Shown piece by piece: positions 55,174 to 61,747 of a stretch of DNA of 64,000 nucleotides (position 1 is the stretch's first letter; each line of letters opens with the position of its first letter). Position numbers and translations under genes: made by a program. The DNA comes from VHCN01 sp964589935 (GTDB lineage Bacteria > Verrucomicrobiota > Verrucomicrobiia > Limisphaerales > VHCN01): NCBI GenBank assembly GCA_964589935.1, contig CAZPVD010000007.1:62001-126000 (forward strand), given 5' to 3'. The notes beneath the pieces were generated by a model. That model was not told the origin of the DNA, ran no database searches, and was given only the letters and a program-made list of their open reading frames with translations.

Positions 55174-55979
55174 ACTGCCGATTGCTGATTACCGATTGCC
55201 GACTGAGCATCGCTTTGCGCACTTTCATCGCTTTGCTGTTGCTGTTGCTCGCAAGTGTCACGTCGTTTGCATCGGACGCCACGACTGATTTCGAGGCGGC
55301 GAACAAATTGTTCGAGCAAGGCAAGTTTGCGGACGCCGCAACGGCTTACGAGAAGATGCTTGCCGACGGCCATTCGTCCTCGGCGGTGTGGTTCAACCTC
55401 GGCAACGCGCGGTTCAAGACGGGACAGTTTGGCCGCGCCATCGCGGCGTATCGTCAGGCGGAACTGCTCGCGCCGCGCGATGCGGAAGTGCGGGCCAATT
55501 TGCAGTTTGCCCGCACCCGAGTCGCAGGCGGCCTGGCAGACGGCCCGCCGCTCTGGCAACGCGCGCTGGATTTGCTTTCGCTAAATGAGTGGGCCGTGCT
55601 CGCGACGATTGCGTCTTGGTTTGTGTTCGTGCTGCTCGCATTGCGCCAGTGGTGTCCGCAGTGGAAGGCGCCGCTGCGAAGCCTCACTGTTTTCAGCACG
55701 GCGGTTTTGTGCGTGTTCGCCGTGTGCCTTGCCGCGTCGCTGGCGGTGCGCTATGGACAGCCAACGGCCGTGGTGACGGCGACGGAAGTCATCGTGCGCT
55801 ACGGGCCGCTTGATGAATCAAAAACTTTTTTCACGCTGCGCGACGGCACGGAGGTGCGCGTCATCGGCCGCAAGGACGACTGGATTCAAGTGCTCGATTC
55901 GTCGAACCGCGCCGGTTGGGTGAAGCACGCGCAGGTGATGGTGTTTCCCCAAGACAAGCTCAATTCGACGGGAAGCTGA
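55170..55979 (+). CDS. batE: BatE: TPR membrane protein with C-terminal SH3-like domain
   Basis: A 269-residue protein starting at GTG 55170. Its first ~13 residues (MNCRLLITDCRLSI) come from the same repeat family as batD. A signal or TM segment (17-33) precedes TPR units (FEAANKLFEQGKFADAATAY, VWFNLGNARFKTGQFGRAIA). Two TM helices follow at about 143-158 and 170-188, then an SH3-like domain (VVTATEVIVRYGPLDESKTFFTLRDGTEVRV). It is the last gene of the operon. Confidence 0.88.
   Translation: MNCRLLITDCRLSIALRTFIALLLLLLASVTSFASDATTDFEAANKLFEQGKFADAATAYEKMLADGHSSSAVWFNLGNARFKTGQFGRAIAAYRQAELLAPRDAEVRANLQFARTRVAGGLADGPPLWQRALDLLSLNEWAVLATIASWFVFVLLALRQWCPQWKAPLRSLTVFSTAVLCVFAVCLAASLAVRYGQPTAVVTATEVIVRYGPLDESKTFFTLRDGTEVRVIGRKDDWIQVLDSSNRAGWVKHAQVMVFPQDKLNSTGS
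55172..55207 (+). repeat. GATTGCCGA-type tandem repeat at batE start
   Basis: Reads gaactgccgattgctgatta then ccgattgccgactgag: degenerate units of (cc)gattgc. It sits across the first codons of batE. Confidence 0.65.
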
Positions 55980-55986
55980 TGAATTC

Positions 55987-56007
55987 GCGGCGGTCACAGA
56001 CCGCCGC
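55987..56007. repeat. Palindromic repeat, copy 3 (between convergent genes)
   Basis: Reads gcggcggtcacagaccgccg (from 55987), a near-perfect palindrome lying between the stops of batE and the SirB1-like gene. Matches copies at 32353 and 32398; could act as a bidirectional terminator. Confidence 0.7.
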
Positions 56008-56015
56008 TACGGAAG

Positions 56016-56885
56016 TCACTTCGCGAGCGCGGTGATGTAGCGATGGAGGCGGTTGGATTCCTCGGAGTGTTCCAGCCGCGTGTAGATGTGGTGGAGGTTG
56101 GAGCACATGCGCAGCAGAATGCGGCGGTTGCTCACTGGCGAGAGATAGCCTTCGTAGAAATCATGCCCGGCGCTGATGAGCATCTTCACGCAGTCGGCCT
56201 TGCTGAGCAGCTTGCCGCGGCGGAAGGCGTCAATGTAAATCTCGCCGCGCGTGCCCTGAAAGCGGCAGAGAAAATGCCCCGGCATCCCGATGCCCGCAAC
56301 AGGCAGGCGCAGGCGGCGGCACACGGCGATGTAGGCGACACAGAGGCTGATGGGGTTGCCGGTGCGCCGGTCGAGCACGCGGTTGAGGTAGCTGTTCTCC
56401 GGGTCGTAATAGCTCTGGTCGTTGCCGGTGAAACCGAGATGGCCGAAGATGTATTGGTTGATCGAGCCGAGAATCTGGTCCGCCGGCGAGCCGAAATCTA
56501 TCCGCATCTTGAGGTCGCCGGCATAGCTGTCGAGCAACGCCTGATAAGCGGTGATGTTGATGTTCGGGTATTGCGTCTGCGCGAGCAGCCATGCGCCGAG
56601 TTCCATGTCGAGGTCTTCGCCACGAGTGAGACAGAACGAAAGGAACTCGTCGTCCGCGTTCTCGCGGTCAAAATAGTCCACGATCTCCACCGCGCGCCGT
56701 CGCAGCACCGGGTCGGTGCTCAACGTGTGCGGGCGCATCCAGTCGCGCATGGCCGGGCCGTGGGAGAGAATCTTCGCGCGGATGAGTTGATAGACGCTCG
56801 CATCGTCGTCGGTGAGCAGTGTCAGCAGCGCGGCCTTCTGGCCTTCGGTGAGCGGCGCGTCATTGCTGGTGACGACTGGATTCAT
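56016..56885 (-). CDS. SirB1-type transglutaminase-like protein
   Basis: A 289-residue protein. Residues ~130-225 match the SirB1 N-terminal transglutaminase-like domain: YYDPENSYLNRVLDRRTGNPISLCVAY, then RRLRLPVAGIGMPGHFLCRF and EIYIDAFRRGKLLSKADC. The C-terminal 40 residues are helical and TPR-like (LRMCSNLHHIYTRLEHSEESN). Function of the family is not firmly known. The first ~110 residues are helical and less conserved. Convergent with batE, divergent from the kinase gene at 57012. Confidence 0.85.
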   Translation of the reverse strand: MNPVVTSNDAPLTEGQKAALLTLLTDDDASVYQLIRAKILSHGPAMRDWMRPHTLSTDPVLRRRAVEIVDYFDRENADDEFLSFCLTRGEDLDMELGAWLLAQTQYPNINITAYQALLDSYAGDLKMRIDFGSPADQILGSINQYIFGHLGFTGNDQSYYDPENSYLNRVLDRRTGNPISLCVAYIAVCRRLRLPVAGIGMPGHFLCRFQGTRGEIYIDAFRRGKLLSKADCVKMLISAGHDFYEGYLSPVSNRRILLRMCSNLHHIYTRLEHSEESNRLHRYITALAK

Positions 56886-57011
56886 GGGCTGCACAAAAAA
56901 TAATGGCACCGCGCGCAAGAGTTTGCAACGGCGAAGGCGAAGTCGGGTGGCGATTTCCCGGAAGGTGAAAAGGTTTGAAAACCGGGCGAAAATTCGCCAC
57001 GTTGCAAGCCA

Positions 57012-60000
57012 TTGGCAACACTGGCGGAAAAGTTTGTTCCGTGGCTGCGCGCCCACCTGCGGCGCATGGGCGCACCGTATCTGGTGCTGGCGATCTCAGT
57101 CATCCCGACCATCGTCGCTTATGAACGCGTGCGGGAGGCGGTCGAGGAGCGCGATCAGGCGCGCTTCAACACCGCGGTGCAGGCCATGGTGGACGCCATC
57201 CGCGAGCGCATCCGACACTACGAAGAGGATTTGCGCGCGATCCGCGCGTTTTTCGCGCCCGCATCGCCGGACGTGGACGCCTGGCGCAAATATGTCGCGA
57301 CGCTCGATCCGTCGAGACATTATCCCGGCATCCGCTCCGTCGGTTACGTCGAGCGCGTGACCGCTGCGGAAAAGGCGGCGCATCTCGCGCGCCAGCGCAA
57401 GATCATTCCCAGCTACCGCATCACGCCTGACGGCGAACGCGAACTCTACTTCCCGACGGTCTATCTGAATCTTTTCGAGGAACTCCTGCTGCCGGAATTC
57501 GGCGTGGACGCCTACGCGGACCCGGCGTTACGCGAACCCATCGAGAAGGCCCGCGATTCCGGCGCTGCGAGCGCGAGCGGGCGCGTGGAAGTCGCGACGG
57601 GCACCAGCACCAACCGGCAGGCCGGCTTTGTCATCTACATGCCGGTCTATCGCAAAGACGTGCCCATCGCGACGATGGAAGAGCGCCGCGCCGCCATTCA
57701 GGGATTCATCTTCGGCACGTTTGCGGTGGACAAACTGCTCATCGGCACGTTCGGCAGGCGCGAGGGCACGGTGCTGGACGTGGAAGTTTTCGACGGCACT
57801 GGAACAGCGCCGCGAAACTCGATGCACGCGGACCGCCGCGCGCGCACCACGAGCGGCGGCGACGAATCAGCCTTCAAGGCCACGCGCACCGTGCCCGTGC
57901 TCGACCGCGTGTGGACGCTGCGGTTCACCGCGCTGCCGGAGTTTGAGGCGACTTCACAAAAGCAGCTTCCATTCGTCGTGCTGATCGCGGGCCTGACGGT
58001 GAACGTGCTGCTCTTCCGCATCACGCTGTCGCAGTCCAAGGCCAAGTTCATTGCGGAACAACTCACCGACAACCTCAAGCGCGTCACCGAGCGTGACCGC
58101 CTCATCGAGCGCGCGACCAACGACGCCATCTGGGATTGGAGCCTGGAAACCAACCAACTCACATGGAACGAAGCCGTGCAGCACATGTTCGGCTACGCGC
58201 CGGAGACGCTGCGCCCCACGGTCGAGTGGTGGAAGGAGCGCCTCCATCCCGACGACCGCCGCCGCATCCTCAACGGGCGCGACATGGCCATCCAGACCGG
58301 CGGCGAGTTCTGGGCCGACGAGTATCGCTTCCGCAAGGGCGACGGCTCCTTCGCCGATGTCATTGACCGCGGCTACATCATCCACAACAACCTCGGCCTG
58401 CCCGTGCGCATGGTCGGCTCAATGGTGGATGTCACCGGCCGCAAGGAAGCCGAGGAGGCGCGTCTGCGCTCCGAGCGCAAACTCTCGCTCCACGTCGAGC
58501 AGACCCCGCTGGCCGTCATCGAGTGGAACCTTGATTTCCAAGTCACCGAGTGGAACCCCGCTGCCGAGCGCATCTTCGGTTACACGATGCCGGAGGCGAT
58601 CGGCAGGCACGCGTTCGACCTCATCGTTCCCGAACACATCCGTCCACTGACAAAGCAGGTTTGGGAAGACCTCACAATGCCTCCGCCGAAGGAAGGCGCG
58701 GCGGACGCACCGCACGGCTCTGGACGCCGCAGCGTCAACGAGAACTGCACCAAGGACGGACGCATCATCATTTGCGAATGGTATAACACGCCGCTCATTG
58801 ACAAGAGCGGGCAGATCGTCGGCGTCGCCTCGCTCGCGCTCGACGTGACCGCGAACAAGCGCGTGGAGGCCGCACTCGCCGCCGAGACCGAGCGGCTCGC
58901 CGTCACGCTGCGTTCCATCGGTGAGGGTGTCATCGTCACCGACATCACGGGCCGCGTCATCCTCATCAACAAGATGGCCGAGCATCTCACCGGGGCAAAG
59001 CAGGCGGATGTGATGGGACGCTCGCTTGACGACATGTTCCACATCGCCAGCCTCAAGACACACGAGCCGGAGGAGAATCCCGTCGCCACGGTGCTCGAGG
59101 CCGAGGGCGTCATCGAGCTGACCAACCGCACCGCCGTCCTGCGCTCGCAGAACGGCGAGTTGTCCATCGCCTACTCGTGCTCGCCCGTCGTCAACGCCGC
59201 GAACAAGATCATCGGCACCGTGCTTGTCTTCCGCGACGTGACCACCGAGCAGCGCACGACGGAGGAACTGCTCAAGGCCAGCAAGCTCGAATCCGTCGGC
59301 GTGCTCGCGGGCGGCATCGCGCACGATTTCAACAACATCATGACCGCCGTCATCGGCAACCTCTCGCTGGCCAAGCTCTACTGCCAGCCCGGCGACAAGG
59401 TCTTCCTGCGGCTGGACGAGGCCGAGCGCGCGTCGCTGCGCACCAAGGACCTCACGCAGCAGCTCCTCACCTTCGCCAAGGGCGGCGCGCCGGTGAAGGC
59501 CACCTCTTCGATCACGGAACTCATCCAAGGCTCCGCCGTGTTCGCCCTGCGCGGCTCCAACGTCCGCTGCGAATTTCATTTTCCCAAGGACATCTGGCCC
59601 GTCGAGGTGGACCAGGGCCAGTTCAGCCAGGTCGTGCACAACCTCGTCATCAACGCCATGCAGGCCATGCCGCAGGGCGGTGTGATTCATTTCCGCGGCG
59701 AAAACCTCACGCTCGAACGCAAGCACGGCCTGCCGCTCCCGCCCGGCCGGTTTGTGAAAGTCTCCGTGGAGGACAACGGCATCGGCATCAAGCCCGACCA
59801 CCTTTCAAAAGTCTTCGACCCCTATTTCACGACGAAGGAAAAGGGCACCGGCCTCGGCCTCGCCGTGAGCTACTCGATCATCAATAAACACGAGGGCCTC
59901 ATCACCGTTGAGTCCGCCGTCGGGCACGGCACCACCTTCAACATCTTCCTGCCCGCGTCGAGCAAGCCCATCGCGCCGCAGCAGGTCGTCCACGACGAGC

Positions 60001-60398
60001 CTATCATCGGCCACGGACGCATCCTCGTCATGGACGACGACCCGCTCATCCGCGAGCTGGCCGTGACCGTGCTGGAATACCTCGGCTACGAAGTCGAGAC
60101 CGTCGCCGACGGCGCGGATTGCATTCGCACCTACACCACCGCGCGCGCCACGGGCCGGCCCTTCGAGGCGCTGCTGATGGACCTCACCATCCCCGGCGGC
60201 ATGGGCGGCAAGGAGACGATCAAACGCCTGCTTGAGATTGATCCCAAAGTGAAGGCCATCGTGTCCAGCGGCTACTCCAGCGGCCCGGAAATGGCGAACT
60301 ACCGCGAGCACGGTTTCAGCGGCATGGTCGCCAAGCCTTACAAGATCGAGGAACTCGCCAAGGCCCTCAACACCGTCATCAAGAACGGAAAAGGGTAA
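57012..60398 (+). CDS. Hybrid sensor histidine kinase: CHASE-PAS-PAS-PAS-HisKA-HATPase-REC
   Basis: A 1128-residue membrane sensor. A TM helix near 19-37 and another at 318-338 flank a CHASE-type extracellular domain (~65-300). Then come three PAS regions at about 370-480, 490-620 and 630-745. The H-box GGIAHDFNN carries phospho-acceptor His771. The HATPase domain (~865-990) has the N-box NLVINAMQ and the G boxes EDNGIGI and GTGLGL. A C-terminal receiver follows (~1005-1125), with phospho-acceptor Asp1057. Start at TTG 57012; the first ATG is 57066, which would leave the TM at the very N-terminus. It may act with the receiver-containing kinase at 61748. Confidence 0.92.
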   Translation: MATLAEKFVPWLRAHLRRMGAPYLVLAISVIPTIVAYERVREAVEERDQARFNTAVQAMVDAIRERIRHYEEDLRAIRAFFAPASPDVDAWRKYVATLDPSRHYPGIRSVGYVERVTAAEKAAHLARQRKIIPSYRITPDGERELYFPTVYLNLFEELLLPEFGVDAYADPALREPIEKARDSGAASASGRVEVATGTSTNRQAGFVIYMPVYRKDVPIATMEERRAAIQGFIFGTFAVDKLLIGTFGRREGTVLDVEVFDGTGTAPRNSMHADRRARTTSGGDESAFKATRTVPVLDRVWTLRFTALPEFEATSQKQLPFVVLIAGLTVNVLLFRITLSQSKAKFIAEQLTDNLKRVTERDRLIERATNDAIWDWSLETNQLTWNEAVQHMFGYAPETLRPTVEWWKERLHPDDRRRILNGRDMAIQTGGEFWADEYRFRKGDGSFADVIDRGYIIHNNLGLPVRMVGSMVDVTGRKEAEEARLRSERKLSLHVEQTPLAVIEWNLDFQVTEWNPAAERIFGYTMPEAIGRHAFDLIVPEHIRPLTKQVWEDLTMPPPKEGAADAPHGSGRRSVNENCTKDGRIIICEWYNTPLIDKSGQIVGVASLALDVTANKRVEAALAAETERLAVTLRSIGEGVIVTDITGRVILINKMAEHLTGAKQADVMGRSLDDMFHIASLKTHEPEENPVATVLEAEGVIELTNRTAVLRSQNGELSIAYSCSPVVNAANKIIGTVLVFRDVTTEQRTTEELLKASKLESVGVLAGGIAHDFNNIMTAVIGNLSLAKLYCQPGDKVFLRLDEAERASLRTKDLTQQLLTFAKGGAPVKATSSITELIQGSAVFALRGSNVRCEFHFPKDIWPVEVDQGQFSQVVHNLVINAMQAMPQGGVIHFRGENLTLERKHGLPLPPGRFVKVSVEDNGIGIKPDHLSKVFDPYFTTKEKGTGLGLAVSYSIINKHEGLITVESAVGHGTTFNIFLPASSKPIAPQQVVHDEPIIGHGRILVMDDDPLIRELAVTVLEYLGYEVETVADGADCIRTYTTARATGRPFEALLMDLTIPGGMGGKETIKRLLEIDPKVKAIVSSGYSSGPEMANYREHGFSGMVAKPYKIEELAKALNTVIKNGKG

Positions 60399-60760
60399 CG
60401 CCCCTCACCCGACAATTGAAACTTCCGCGGAGGACGGCCGCGCCATCCATTCGCACCCGTCCGCCAGAAATTTGGTCTTGCAGCCCAGCGTGGGAGGCAT
60501 AAGATGACCGCAATCATTTGAGGTCCGTTATCGGTGGGCAACGTTTGGGAGTTGAGTGGAGATGGAGAATGCGGCGACACGGCGGCTGACTGAGCCTTTC
60601 GGCCTGCGCTCTCTTTGCATCCTGCCCCTGTCAGCTTCCCTCGCACCGCTCGCGCAGCCGATTCACCGCGGCAATTCCTCCCAGCTTCAAACCATTCGCC
60701 AAGGCCAGCCGAACTCTCGTCGGCCCCAGCGCGCGGCGCGCGAACGCCAGCCAGTCGCCC
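60399..60760. other. Intergenic stretch without a supported gene
   Basis: The 362 bp after the kinase stop and before the tandem array hold no convincing gene. A weak inverted repeat (GGACGG at 60432, CCGTCC at 60457) is visible, with no T-run. Open frames here have no recognisable start or homology. Confidence 0.5.
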
Positions 60761-60949
60761 GTTGGGGCCAACCACGCCACGGTCGGGGCCAACTTTCCCT
60801 TTGTTGGGGCCAGCGGGTCGTTCGTCGGGACCAACCACTGCACGGTTGGGGCCAGCGGGTCATTCGTTGGGGCCAACCAGCCGCCGGTTGGGGCCAACTT
60901 TTCATTTGTCGGGGCCAGCAAATGATTCGCTGGCCCCGGCGAACCGTCC
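60761..60949. repeat. 21-bp tandem repeat array (about nine units)
   Basis: Nine consecutive 21-bp units start at 60761, 60782, 60803, 60824, 60845, 60866, 60887, 60908 and a degenerate one at 60929. Each is a 12-bp core (GTTGGGGCCAAC, with variants GTC/AGC) followed by a variable 9-bp spacer. The core is a near-palindrome (GTTGG/CCAAC arms). A 21-bp period equals two helical turns and also seven codons, so all three frames of one strand stay open. It lies just upstream of the gene at 61019. Confidence 0.85.
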
Positions 60950-61018
60950 GCTGGCGGGTGCCGGAGGCCGGGTCAGACCAACCAAAACAATGCAGAAGCA
61001 GTTGAAAGAGAGGTAAAT

Positions 61019-61639
61019 ATGGCAAAAGGTGATTATCTGAAAAAAGTGGAGGCCGATTATCTGGACCAGCACGACCAGTTCAAGGCCGCCGCCCATGCAG
61101 TGGGCGCCCAAGTGGGGTTCACGGCGGGCAATTTGACCGACATTGACGCGGACAACGCCGCGCTGCACACCGACATCGCGGCCTCGAACGCCGCCGATGC
61201 CGTCGCGCAGCAGAAGACCCAGACCAAGCAGGCCACCGTCAAGGCCGTCAAGGCCCGGCACCGCGCGCTGGCGCAGCAGGCCAAGAAAAATCCCGGCTAC
61301 ACGCCGGCCCTGGGCGAGCAGTTGAAGATCGAGGGCCCGGTGGACAGCACGGACCTGACGACCTCCAAGCCCACGCTCACCGGCACGGCGCAGCCGCACG
61401 GCACGGCAGAAGTGGGCTTCGACAAGAGCATCTCGCAGGGCGTGAACCTCTATTGCCAGCGCGGCGCGCAGGCCGCGCCGGAGTTCCTCGCACGCGACAC
61501 CAGCTCGCCCTATGTGGACAACCGCCCGCTGCTCATCGCCGGCCAGCCTGAGACGCGCACCTACACGGCCATCTACGTGCTGCACGACCAGGAGATCGGC
61601 CTCGTGAGCGACGCCCTCGCCGTCGTGTGCAAACCGTGA
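61019..61639 (+). CDS. Unknown protein with C-terminal FN3/Ig-like domain
   Basis: A 206-residue protein starting ATG 61019, preceded by a good ribosome-binding site (agagagg at 61006-61012). Residues ~1-105 are helical, rich in Ala, Asp and Lys with TADNAALHTDI-type spacing (DIDADNAALHTDIAASNAAD). Residues ~110-206 look like a fibronectin/Ig-like beta domain ending in RTYTAIYVLHDQEIGLVSDA. I know similar two-part small proteins from Verrucomicrobia but not their function. It may be phage- or secretion-related; this is a guess. Its upstream region is the 21-bp array. Confidence 0.7.
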   Translation: MAKGDYLKKVEADYLDQHDQFKAAAHAVGAQVGFTAGNLTDIDADNAALHTDIAASNAADAVAQQKTQTKQATVKAVKARHRALAQQAKKNPGYTPALGEQLKIEGPVDSTDLTTSKPTLTGTAQPHGTAEVGFDKSISQGVNLYCQRGAQAAPEFLARDTSSPYVDNRPLLIAGQPETRTYTAIYVLHDQEIGLVSDALAVVCKP

Positions 61640-61665
61640 CGCCGGAATAATTCGCGTGAACCACA

Positions 61666-61726
61666 CCCCTCACCCGGCCTTCGGCCACCCTCTCCCCTTG
61701 TAAGGGGAGAGGGCTGGGGTGAGGGG
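61666..61726. repeat. Dispersed palindromic repeat (ccctcaccc/gggtgaggg type)
   Basis: Outer arms cccctcaccc (61666-61675) and gggtgagggg (61717-61726) surround an inner perfect 12-bp stem (61688-61699 with 61702-61713; loop GT). This type of element is common between genes in many bacteria. It may serve as terminator for the gene at 61019. Confidence 0.75.
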
Positions 61727-61747
61727 AATTCCTAAATCTGACAACCC

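Noticed and set aside
60631..60921. Minus-strand open frame made of LAPTxxx heptads
   Set aside because: The 21-bp period is a multiple of three, so every frame stays open; there is no ribosome-binding site and the remainder (from LAFARRALG) has no recognisable domain. Kept as a repeat array.
60761..60949. CRISPR-like appearance of regular repeats
   Set aside because: 12-bp repeats with 9-bp spacers are far too short, and there are no cas genes.
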